Positions 41,728 to 49,204 of a stretch of DNA of 64,000 nucleotides are shown piece by piece. The notes below the pieces were generated by a model that was not told the DNA's origin, did no database searches, and saw only the letters and a program-made list of their open reading frames with translations. Numbering within the stretch: the first letter of the stretch is position 1; each line of letters begins with the position of its first letter. The translations under genes were made by a program, and so were the position numbers. The stretch comes from Geomonas anaerohicana (GTDB lineage: Bacteria > Desulfobacterota > Desulfuromonadia > Geobacterales > Geobacteraceae), in assembly GCF_016458305.1 (NCBI RefSeq), contig NZ_JAEMHL010000001.1, positions 124,001-188,000 on the forward strand, given 5' to 3'.

Positions 41728-42000
41728 CTACCGGTCACCCTCCAGTTGGCGTTTCTTGGCGATGACGAACTCGTGGATGTCGCCCAGGGTGCGGATCTTG
41801 CGGATCGCCTCCTCCTCGCGCACCTTCATGCTGAAGGCGGTCTCCAGCACGATCACCAGGTCGACCACGTCCAGGCTGTCCAGCCCCATGTCCTCGAACA
41901 GGGTGGTCTCCGGGGTCATCGCCGCGAGGTCGTACTCGAACTCCTCCGCCAGGGCACTGTTGATCTTCGCTACGATTTCCTGATCGGTCATACTAGACAT
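41728..42000 (-). CDS. Acyl carrier protein
   Basis: A 90-residue carrier protein; the phosphopantetheine site is DMGLDSLDVVDLVIVLE. ATG 42000 or 41991 could be the start. The second ACP of the locus, it overlaps the upstream ketosynthase by 8 bases and abuts the acyltransferase. Two different ACPs are normal in aryl-polyene clusters. Confidence 0.94.
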   Translation of the reverse strand: MSSMTDQEIVAKINSALAEEFEYDLAAMTPETTLFEDMGLDSLDVVDLVIVLETAFSMKVREEEAIRKIRTLGDIHEFVIAKKRQLEGDR

Positions 42001-43222
42001 ATCTCCTCAAAATTATGGATGAATTGACGCCACCCAAGGCGAAATTGTTCTTGATCACGGTGTCGACCCGGCGCCGGGCGACCTCCCTTTGGTGCAGCAC
42101 CCCGGCGCAGGCGGAATCGACCTGGTCCAGGTTCAGGGTCGGCACCAGCACCCCGCGGCGCAGCATCTCCACGCAGGCGGCCAGCTCCAGGGCGCCACTG
42201 GCGGCCATGGTGTGGCCGAGGTGCCCCTTAAGGCTGCTGACCGGTGTCTGCGCGCCGAACACCTCGGCGATGGCCGCGCACTCGGCGATGTCCCCCTGCT
42301 CGGTGGCGGTGGCGTGGGCGTTGACGTAGTCGACCTCGCCGGGCTCGATGCCGGCGTCGGCGAGGGCGAGGCGCATGCACTGGGCGATGCAGGCCGTGTC
42401 GGGGTTGGCGATGCTGCCGGGGTCGGAGTTGGTGGCGAACCCGGTCACTTCGGCCAGGATCTCGGCGCCGCGCGCCAAGGCCGAATCGAGCGATTCCAAG
42501 AGCAGGATGCCGCTCCCCTCGCCGCAGACGATACCGTCGCGCCTCGCGTCGAAAGGACGCGGCGTCTGGTGGGGCGTGTCGTTGAAGCCTGCCGAAGCGG
42601 CGTTGATGATGTCGAAGGTGCCCGAGGTGAGCGGGTGGAACTCGTCGGCGCCGCCGCAGAGCATGAACTCCTGCTTGCCCAGGCCGATCATCTCGGCGCC
42701 GTAGCCGATGGCGTGGGTCGAGGTCGAGCAGGCGGCGGCAGGCGCCAGCACCCTCCCGGTGACCCCCAGTACCTGCGCCACGTTGGAGGCGCAGCTGTGG
42801 TTCATGATGTGGAAGAAGAGCGTCGACTTCATCCGCTCCAGGCTGTGATCGGCGTTGAACTCGCGGAAGAACTCTTCCATGGTCTGCGGGCTGCCGGTGG
42901 TGGAGCCGATGGAGACCCCGAGCTGGCCGCCGGAGAGCTGTTCCGGGGCGAGCCCGGCCATGGCGACGGCATCCTGGGCGGCGAGGGTGGCGAAGACGGA
43001 CATGCTGGACATGGAGCGGCGGAACTTGCGCGGGATCTCCATCGGATCGACCCCGGTGACCAGGGCGGCGACCCGGGTGCGCATGCCGGTGATCTCCGCC
43101 AGCGCCGGGAGCTCGACCACGCCGCTTCTGCCGGCCAAAAGCCCGTCCATGAGGTTGTCGATGCCACGCCCGAACGGGGAGACCGTGCCGACCCCGGTGA
43201 TGACCACTCTTCTCAGCAACAT
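41993..43222 (-). CDS. Beta-ketoacyl-ACP synthase (FabF-like)
   Basis: A 409-residue condensing enzyme. The nucleophile is Cys 165 in APAAACSTSTHAIG, with NAHATATEQGD and KGHLGHTMAASGA supplying the His residues. The start MLLRRVVITGVGTVSPFG is standard; ATG 43222 lies inside the 3' end of the flavoprotein gene (10-base overlap), preceded by AAGGAATTGAAGGG. It probably carries out an elongation or starter condensation distinct from the KS-CLF pair. Confidence 0.93.
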   Translation of the reverse strand: MLLRRVVITGVGTVSPFGRGIDNLMDGLLAGRSGVVELPALAEITGMRTRVAALVTGVDPMEIPRKFRRSMSSMSVFATLAAQDAVAMAGLAPEQLSGGQLGVSIGSTTGSPQTMEEFFREFNADHSLERMKSTLFFHIMNHSCASNVAQVLGVTGRVLAPAAACSTSTHAIGYGAEMIGLGKQEFMLCGGADEFHPLTSGTFDIINAASAGFNDTPHQTPRPFDARRDGIVCGEGSGILLLESLDSALARGAEILAEVTGFATNSDPGSIANPDTACIAQCMRLALADAGIEPGEVDYVNAHATATEQGDIAECAAIAEVFGAQTPVSSLKGHLGHTMAASGALELAACVEMLRRGVLVPTLNLDQVDSACAGVLHQREVARRRVDTVIKNNFALGGVNSSIILRRYV

Positions 43223-44697
43223 CCCTTCAATTCCTTTCTGATGCGGTCGTGCCCGAGCAGGGTGCCGCAGGTGACCAGCCCCGAGAGTACCGCCCCCATG
43301 ACCCCGGGGGACGCCACCGCCTGCCCCGACAGGAACAGGCCGGGGACCCGGGTGGCCGGTTGCGGGTTGTACTGCCCCACCATGTGTTTGACGCCGTAGA
43401 GCCCGCCCAGGGGCGTGGCGCAGTAGTCGCGCACCGTGAGGGGTGTGGATGCCTCGATGCTCCCGATATGGCCGGAGAGTTCGGGGTAGACGCGTGCGAT
43501 CTGCGTCGTCAGGCGCTCCAGCGCCTCTTCCTTGTACCCTGCGTAGCCGGTGGGACGCTTGCCCCGCCGCGACTCCCATGCTGCGGCCTCGCTGTAGAGG
43601 GCGGGGCAGATGCCGATGAAGCCCGCCGGGACCGGGTCGCCGTCACGGTAGGCGGCGCTCAGGTAGAGCGCGCCGTTGCCAACCGTCCGCCCCCCGAGTT
43701 CGTCCATGGCGGCGGTGTCGGGGACGTAGAACCGGTTGCTCCCGGAGAGGCCGGGCATGGGCTTATCGCAGGTGGCGAAGCAGAGTACGGCGGAGACGGT
43801 CTCCTCCAGGGAGGCGAGCCGCTTGCGGTAGACCGGGCGGAAAGCCCCTTCCGGCACCAGGTCGAGCAGCAGCTGCGGGTGCACCGTGGCGATGGCCGCG
43901 GTACAGGGGACCAGCTCACCATCGGCCAGGCGCACGCCGCTCACCGCCCCGCCGGGGGAGAGTTCGATGCCGGTTGCCTGCCGCGAGCAGAGCACCGTTA
44001 CGCCCAGTTCGGCGAGCCGCGCGTCGAAGGCGCGCGCCAGACTCAGGCCGCCGCCGCGGATGCCGCGGACCGATTGATAGTAGCTCCCGGCAATGGCGGC
44101 GTGCAGGGTGAAGGGGACCTCGCGGCTGGAGACACCATATAAAAGGGAGTGCACCGAAAGCAAGCTTTTTAAGAGCTCGTTGCCGGTGAGGCGGTCCAGC
44201 ACCTCGCGCAGGCTCGGGCCGATGACCCGCTGCAGAAGCGACTCCTGGCTCAGCTCCGCCTCCAGGTTCAGGTAGGGCATGGCGTTACAGGCGGCGGCCA
44301 CCTGGTCCAGGTAGCTGTCGATCGCCTCCCGCTCAGCGGGGAAACTCGCGACCAGTTGCTCGCGCAGGTTGGCGAAGCCGATGGGGAAGCTGAACTCGAA
44401 GGCGGGGTCGTCGCAGCGGAAGAGGTCGAAGCCCTGCTCGTCGAAGCAGAAGGTCTCGATCCGGTCGCCGACCCCCAGGTAGCTCAGGAACAGCTCCAGC
44501 GGCTCCCCGGGACCGAGCCCGCCGGTGTAGTGGAAGCCGGTGTCGAAGTGGACGCCGTGGCGCGAGAAGCCGCGCAACAGGGGCGCGGTGCGGGGCGCCT
44601 GCTCGATGAGCGCCACCTTCTGGCCGCTGCGGGCCAGGGTGAGGGCACAGGTGATACCGGAGACGCCGGCACCGATGACGGCGTACTGGTAGCTCAC
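43213..44697 (-). CDS. CrtI/retinol-saturase-like FAD oxidoreductase
   Basis: A 494-residue flavoprotein with an N-terminal dinucleotide-binding site YAVIGAGVSGITCALTLARSG and a C-terminal GLFLSGQAVASPGVMGAVLSG second FAD contact. The body is of the NAD(P)/FAD amine-oxidase/phytoene-desaturase type. GTG 44697 is chosen; it overlaps the ketosynthase stop by 4 bases. In the polyene context it may desaturate or hydroxylate the chain or ring; the reaction is not readable. The longer open frame is a shadow. Confidence 0.88.
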   Translation of the reverse strand: MSYQYAVIGAGVSGITCALTLARSGQKVALIEQAPRTAPLLRGFSRHGVHFDTGFHYTGGLGPGEPLELFLSYLGVGDRIETFCFDEQGFDLFRCDDPAFEFSFPIGFANLREQLVASFPAEREAIDSYLDQVAAACNAMPYLNLEAELSQESLLQRVIGPSLREVLDRLTGNELLKSLLSVHSLLYGVSSREVPFTLHAAIAGSYYQSVRGIRGGGLSLARAFDARLAELGVTVLCSRQATGIELSPGGAVSGVRLADGELVPCTAAIATVHPQLLLDLVPEGAFRPVYRKRLASLEETVSAVLCFATCDKPMPGLSGSNRFYVPDTAAMDELGGRTVGNGALYLSAAYRDGDPVPAGFIGICPALYSEAAAWESRRGKRPTGYAGYKEEALERLTTQIARVYPELSGHIGSIEASTPLTVRDYCATPLGGLYGVKHMVGQYNPQPATRVPGLFLSGQAVASPGVMGAVLSGLVTCGTLLGHDRIRKELKGCC

Positions 44698-45914
44698 CGG
44701 GCGAACCTCAGCACCAGGCAGGAGTTGGTGCCGCCGAAGCCGGCCGAGTTGCACAGGACGTGCTCCGGGGTGGCGTTGAGGGTCTCGGTGACGATGTTGA
44801 GTCGGGCCGAGTCCTCGTCGGGGGTGGCGAAGTTCAGGTTCTTGGCGATGAACCCCTCGCGCGCCATGATGGTGCTGTACACCACCTGCGAGGCGCCCGA
44901 CATCCAGAGCTCATGCCCGGTCATACCCTTGAGCGAGGAGACCGGCGGGGTGGCCGGGCCGAAAACGGCGGAGATGTTGCGGGCCTCGGCTGCGTCGCCG
45001 GCCGGGGTCGAGGTGGCGTGGGCGCAGACGTAGCCGATGTCGGCGGTGGAGAGTCCGGCGAGGGCGACGGATTGCCGCATGGCGCGCTGCAGACCGTCGC
45101 TGCTCGGGACCGAGATGTGGTTGCCGTCGGAGGAGAAGGCGTAACCGGCGATCTCGCCGAGGATGGTGGCGCCGCGGGCGACCGCCAGGTCGTAGCGCTC
45201 CAGCACCAGGGCGGCCGCGCCGCCGCTGGGGACCAGGCCGTCGCGCCCGGCGTCGAAGGGGCGCGAGGCGCCGGCGGGGTCGTCCAGGCGCAGGGAGAAG
45301 GCACCCAGCCCGTCGAAGCTGCACATGGACTGCCAGTTGATCTCCTGGGCGCCGCCGCAGATGACCCGCTCCTGCCGTCCCATGGCGATCAGGTCCGCCG
45401 CCTGTCCCACCGCGTGGCCGCCGCTGGAGCAGGCCGAGCTGATGGTCCAGCAGGCGCCGCGGCACTTGAGCAGGGTGTTGAGGTTCATGGTGATGCAGGA
45501 GGTCATGGAGCGGAAGACGTGTCCGCTGCCGATCAGCTGGGTGTCGCCGCGCTCGCGCAAAAGCTCCACCTGTTCCACGGCGGTGAGACAGCTGGAATCG
45601 CAGCCGAAGATGAGTCCCGTCTCCGGGCTCTGCACCAGCTCTTCCGGCAGGCCCGCCATGGTGAGGGCGTCCCAGGCGGCGGCGAAGGCGTGCACCGCGA
45701 AGTCGGGCATGGTCTTCGCCTGCTTCCTGGAGAGGGGGGCGCGCTGCTCCCACTCGCCGATGCGCCCGGTGAGCGGGCTGCGAAAGCCCAGCCGCGCGCG
45801 TTCCTCGTCGAGCACGATGCCGGAGCGCCCGGACCTGAGCGCATGCGCGACCTCGGGGATGCTGCTCCCCAGGCAGGAAACGATCCCGATCCCGGTTATG
45901 GCCACTTTATGCAC
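44694..45914 (-). CDS. Beta-ketoacyl-ACP synthase (FabB/FabF-like)
   Basis: A 406-residue condensing enzyme, second gene from the operon promoter. Cys 162 is in TISSACSSGGHAVG, with CAHATSTPAGD and LKGMTGHELWMSG providing His residues. The start is MHKVAITGIGIVSCLGSS. Thirty-six bases separate it from the ketoreductase. The presence of four Cys-containing ketosynthases suggests separate initiation and extension roles. Confidence 0.93.
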   Translation of the reverse strand: MHKVAITGIGIVSCLGSSIPEVAHALRSGRSGIVLDEERARLGFRSPLTGRIGEWEQRAPLSRKQAKTMPDFAVHAFAAAWDALTMAGLPEELVQSPETGLIFGCDSSCLTAVEQVELLRERGDTQLIGSGHVFRSMTSCITMNLNTLLKCRGACWTISSACSSGGHAVGQAADLIAMGRQERVICGGAQEINWQSMCSFDGLGAFSLRLDDPAGASRPFDAGRDGLVPSGGAAALVLERYDLAVARGATILGEIAGYAFSSDGNHISVPSSDGLQRAMRQSVALAGLSTADIGYVCAHATSTPAGDAAEARNISAVFGPATPPVSSLKGMTGHELWMSGASQVVYSTIMAREGFIAKNLNFATPDEDSARLNIVTETLNATPEHVLCNSAGFGGTNSCLVLRFAR

Positions 45915-45950
45915 GGTTACCTCAACTGCTGTCGTTCTGTCGAAACGCCG

Positions 45951-46679
45951 CTACAGGTAGATGCCGCCGTTGACGGCGATCACCTGTCCGGTAATGTAGG
46001 ATGCCTTGTCCGAGGCGAGGAAGGAGACCACCTCGGCCACCTCCTCGGGGGTGCCGATGCGACCGAGCGGGATCATCGGGACGATCTTCTCCTTGGGGAG
46101 TGCGGCCACCATGTCGGTCTCGATGAAGCCGGGGGCGACCGCGTTCACCAGCACCTTGCGCTTGGCGGTCTCCAGTGCGAGCGCCTTGGTGGCGCCGATG
46201 AGGCCCGCCTTGGCGGCGGAGTAGTTCACCTGTCCCGCCACGCCGCTTTGCCCGGAGGTGGAGGCGATGTTGATCACCCGGCCGCTGCGCCTCTTGAGCA
46301 TGCCGACCAGCACCAGCTTGGTCACCAGGAAGAAGCCGTCCAGGTGCACGGAGAGGACATCCTTCCACTCGTCCTCGCCCATCCAGACCATGAGGGTGTC
46401 CTTGGCGTGGCCGGCGTTGTTGACCAGCACCTCCGGGGACTCGTTCTCGAGCAGCGGCCCGAGCGTCTCCTTGACCGCGGCGGGGTCGGCGACGTCGCAG
46501 CAGACCAGCCGGCAGGAGGCCCCGGCGGCCTCGACCTGGCGCGCCACCTCGGCGGCGGCCGCATGGTCGGAGCGGTAGTTGAGCCAGATATCGAAGCCGT
46601 CGCGTGCGAGGGTGAGGGCGATGGCCGCTCCGATCCCTTTGCTTGCTCCGGTCACCAGTGCGATCTTTCGAGATGACAT
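45951..46679 (-). CDS. 3-oxoacyl-ACP reductase (FabG-like SDR)
   Basis: A 242-residue short-chain dehydrogenase and the first gene of the polyene minus-arm operon. The cofactor motif TGASKGIG, NNAG, the catalytic Ser in NIASTSGQSG and the YSAAK pair, and the C-terminal YITGQVIAVNGGIYL match FabG. It reduces 3-oxoacyl-ACP in each elongation cycle, ahead of dehydration. The 5' leader is about 47 bases from the predicted promoter; the ribosome site (GGCGGG) is weak. Confidence 0.94.
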   Translation of the reverse strand: MSSRKIALVTGASKGIGAAIALTLARDGFDIWLNYRSDHAAAAEVARQVEAAGASCRLVCCDVADPAAVKETLGPLLENESPEVLVNNAGHAKDTLMVWMGEDEWKDVLSVHLDGFFLVTKLVLVGMLKRRSGRVINIASTSGQSGVAGQVNYSAAKAGLIGATKALALETAKRKVLVNAVAPGFIETDMVAALPKEKIVPMIPLGRIGTPEEVAEVVSFLASDKASYITGQVIAVNGGIYL

Positions 46680-46732
46680 AAGCCGTAAACCCGCCTTCAG
46701 CGTTGAAATTCGAGGTGTTGCGTGGGCAGCCT

Positions 46733-46761
46733 TTTATACAAGAGATTGGGCTAGCGGGCAA
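46733..46761 (-). promoter_or_regulatory. Predicted sigma-70 promoter of the polyene operon
   Basis: On the minus strand, TTGCCC (46761-46756), a 17-base spacer and TATAAA (46738-46733). Start near 46726. No other promoter is evident before the cluster, which would then run at least to the 39.2-39.6 kb repeats. Confidence 0.65.
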
Positions 46762-46912
46762 TATAAAAGGGAGTGTCTAGCCACACATTATCCTTGTCTT
46801 TCAGGCCTAAATATCGCCACTGTCATAGCCCTGCCAGCTCCTTCTCTCGCGTACTCAATGAAAAACCTAAATCCAATTATTTTGGTTGCAGTTAATCTGG
46901 TAATTAGTTAAT

Positions 46913-47830
46913 GTGCAGACGCAATTTAAAACTTTCATATGTATGGCGGTGGATATGGGCACGACAATAATTGAAAAGGTGGGTAATGAGCCACGCGGCG
47001 TAGCAACGCTGTCATCGGCAGCCCATGTGTCGGCACCGTCGGATATGGATAGACAGCGCCTGCTGCTGGAACTGGAACTGCACCAGACGGAACTGGAGTT
47101 GCAGAACCAGGAACTGCAGGCGGCGTGGGAAAGGGCGGATGAACGGGCGCACAGCCTGGAACTTGCCGTGAAAGAACTGGAATCGTTCAGCTATGCTGTG
47201 TCGCACGACCTCAGGGCGCCGCTGCGCCACATCAACGGCTACCTGAGCATCCTGGCGCACGACTTCGTCTCCTACCTGCCCGAGGAGGCGCAGCGTCTGC
47301 TGGAGCGCTCCTGCCGGGCTACCAGGGACATGAGCCGACTCATCGACGATCTGCTCGATCTGGCCAAGGTGAGCCGCATCAAGATCAAGAGCAGGATGGT
47401 CAACCTTTCCAGCCTGGCCCATGCCGTCATCGACCGCCTCACGGAAGGGAATTCAGGGCGGCAGGTCGAGGTCGTGATTGCCGAGGGACTCTTCGTCCAG
47501 GGCGACCCGGCCCTGCTGGGTCAGTTGATGTGGAATCTGCTGGAAAACGCCTGGAAGTACACCTCCACCACCGAGGCGGCCAAGATAGAAGTCGGCCGGG
47601 TCATTGTCGACGACAAGCTGATCATCTTCGTGAAAGACAACGGCGTGGGTTTCGACAGCATCTACAAGGACAACCTCTTTGATGTCTTCCAGAGGCTGCA
47701 CGGCAGGGAGTTCGAGGGCAACGGCATCGGGCTGGCCACGGTCAAGCACATCATCGAGCGGCACCAGGGAAGGATCTGGGCCGAATCGGAAAAGGGAGAG
47801 GGCGCCATCTTCTTCTTTACCCTCCCCTAG
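46913..47830 (+). CDS. Sensor-less histidine kinase with N-terminal coiled coil
   Basis: A kinase of up to 305 residues. After a Glu/Leu-rich coiled coil (LELELHQTELELQNQELQAA), HisKA contains SYAVSHDLRAPLRHINGY (phospho-acceptor His). The HATPase has NLLENAWKYT, DNGVGFD and GNGIGLATVKHI. There is no transmembrane or PAS domain and no receiver gene next to it, so it is an orphan soluble kinase. GTG 46913 is the longest start; ATG 46943 or 46955 are alternatives and none has a good ribosome site. It is divergent from the polyene operon and may regulate it, but nothing in the sequence proves this. Confidence 0.84.
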   Translation: MQTQFKTFICMAVDMGTTIIEKVGNEPRGVATLSSAAHVSAPSDMDRQRLLLELELHQTELELQNQELQAAWERADERAHSLELAVKELESFSYAVSHDLRAPLRHINGYLSILAHDFVSYLPEEAQRLLERSCRATRDMSRLIDDLLDLAKVSRIKIKSRMVNLSSLAHAVIDRLTEGNSGRQVEVVIAEGLFVQGDPALLGQLMWNLLENAWKYTSTTEAAKIEVGRVIVDDKLIIFVKDNGVGFDSIYKDNLFDVFQRLHGREFEGNGIGLATVKHIIERHQGRIWAESEKGEGAIFFFTLP

Positions 47831-47857
47831 AAAGAACACGCAACACCGGCCGCACTC

Positions 47858-47890
47858 AAAGGGACCACGACTATGTCGGGTCCCTTTTTT
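47858..47890 (+). terminator. Rho-independent terminator after the histidine kinase
   Basis: AAAGGGACC (47858-47866), a loop of about 12 bases, then GGTCCCTTTTTT. It lies 28 bases after the kinase stop. Confidence 0.82.
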
Positions 47891-47909
47891 ATTGGCTCAC
47901 ATAGCGACA

Positions 47910-48025
47910 GGAGGGGACTGGCTCCGCCAGGTACCTGTCCCCCTTGGGGTTGGATGAGGTGGATGAGCGGAAGAGAGCGTTCCGCTAGCGGGACAGGCAC
48001 CTTACGGAGCCGGTCCCTTCCGCGC
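47910..48025. repeat. GGGGACTGGCTCCGCC-type palindromic repeat pair
   Basis: GGGGACTGGCTCCGCCAGGTACCTGTCCCCC (47914-47944) and an inverted relative GGGACAGGCACCTTACGGAGCCGGTCCC (47990-48017). Two other copies are in the 25.8-26.0 kb block. They lie in the 295-base gap before the next gene. Confidence 0.82.
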
Positions 48026-48125
48026 ACCTCTCTGAGAGAGGCATCTCCTTATTGAAGTCTGATGAGTTTTCTTCTATACTGGCGCGATTGTTCACCGCAC
48101 AAACTGCACAAGGAGGAGATAAATC

Positions 48126-48485
48126 ATGAATGTCGCGATAGTTCATAAAGCAAATGTGAATGACGAGGTGCTTGACGGCCTGGCCAGAGAGCTCCCTTCC
48201 ATCATTTCGGAATTGCTGGAGATCCGCGGCGGGAAGATGGCGATCCTCAAGCCGGAGCAGATCTCGCTGCAGTTCTCCCAGGCAAGCAGCCGCGATATCG
48301 GCGCCGATATCCGCCTGATCGTGCTGGCCAGAAGCCTCGGCCCCCGCACCGCGCGGGAGAACAAACTTGCCGCCACCATCCTGGAGAAAGTAGTGGCCCT
48401 GGTGACCGGTCTTGGCGCTGCCTGTTCCATCACGGTGCGTCTCTACCTTACCGAAATCGGTGCGGCGGAGTACCTGCCGGAGTAG
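48126..48485 (+). CDS. Small protein of unknown function
   Basis: A 119-residue protein with a strong ribosome site (AAGGAGGAGATAA) and its own terminator, so it is very probably real. The sequence MNVAIVHKANVNDEVLDGLA then an ISLQFSQASSRDIGADIRLIVLARS stretch and VRLYLTEIGAAEYL pattern alternate strands and helices in a way that recalls small tautomerase/MIF-like folds, but no catalytic N-terminal Pro is visible. I do not recognise the family. It has no partner gene. Confidence 0.7.
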   Translation: MNVAIVHKANVNDEVLDGLARELPSIISELLEIRGGKMAILKPEQISLQFSQASSRDIGADIRLIVLARSLGPRTARENKLAATILEKVVALVTGLGAACSITVRLYLTEIGAAEYLPE

Positions 48486-48517
48486 TTGCCGGAATAACAC
48501 ACATAGAAACTCGACGA

Positions 48518-48552
48518 TAAAGGGTCAGCCTGAAAAGGCTGACCCTTTTTCT
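48518..48552 (+). terminator. Rho-independent terminator
   Basis: AAAGGGTCAGCCT, loop GAAA, AGGCTGACCCTTTTT: a perfect 13-base stem with a T tract, 33 bases after the small protein gene. Confidence 0.9.
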
Positions 48553-49204
48553 TTTTGAGGCGCAACCGCGAATATCTGGAAGAAACTGCGAGTGACAAGG
48601 GCTGCGAAAAAAAAGACAGAAGTCGTGACCCTGGAAATTGATTGTCTCAAGAATATAAACATGTTGCTGATAACCTTCGTGGGTTAATTGCCGCGGCTTC
48701 GCGGGCAGCTGGGCGAATAATCATCCGCCCATGCCTTGCCCCATCTCTTGCCGCATGCTCTGTCCCATCTCTTATCCCCCTCCTTTCAACGTGCGCGGGC
48801 ACAATAAATGATCCAATCCCTAACTTTAAGAGCGCATCGACCGATGAGAAGAATGTGATAGTGGCGGCGAAGGAAGAAGCACGACAGGCTCTGCCCCCAA
48901 ATTGCATTGCGTGGACAGTGTGATACGCTTCCGAAAGACGCGACAGCAAGTCATAATGCACAGTTAGCACAATATAGTTGCAATAGTTTAATGATTATTG
49001 TTTCTCGTTTTGCCAGTGCTTGTTGTAACTGGCTGGTTGATAAACGTATTAATCGTTGACAATAATAATAAAATATTAAATGATCCGTTACCCGTCAGCA
49101 GTTTACTCGGGACTGATCGAGTTACTGCCGCGCCTTCTTCCACAGGCTCGTTGTCCCAACCAGCGGCACAGGTGTAGAAGAAGCAGAAATGCTGGAGGAA
49201 GACG
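48553..49204. other. Gene-free interval before the TonB receptor
   Basis: About 650 bases, AT-richer than its neighbours around 48960-49090. Overlapping open frames on both strands (48642-48923, 48647-48970) have no ribosome site or recognisable family. It may carry the promoter and regulatory region of the receptor operon; I see no clear -10/-35 pair. Confidence 0.5.

Noticed and set aside
27195-46679. Possible conventional fatty-acid operon
   Set aside because: Presence of MIO ammonia-lyase, Cys-less ketosynthases, DUF3261, MMPL and cluster LolA fits aryl polyenes instead.
48642-48970. Opposed ORFs of 93 and 107 codons
   Set aside because: Mutually overlapping shadows in a gene-poor interval; no ribosome site or family.
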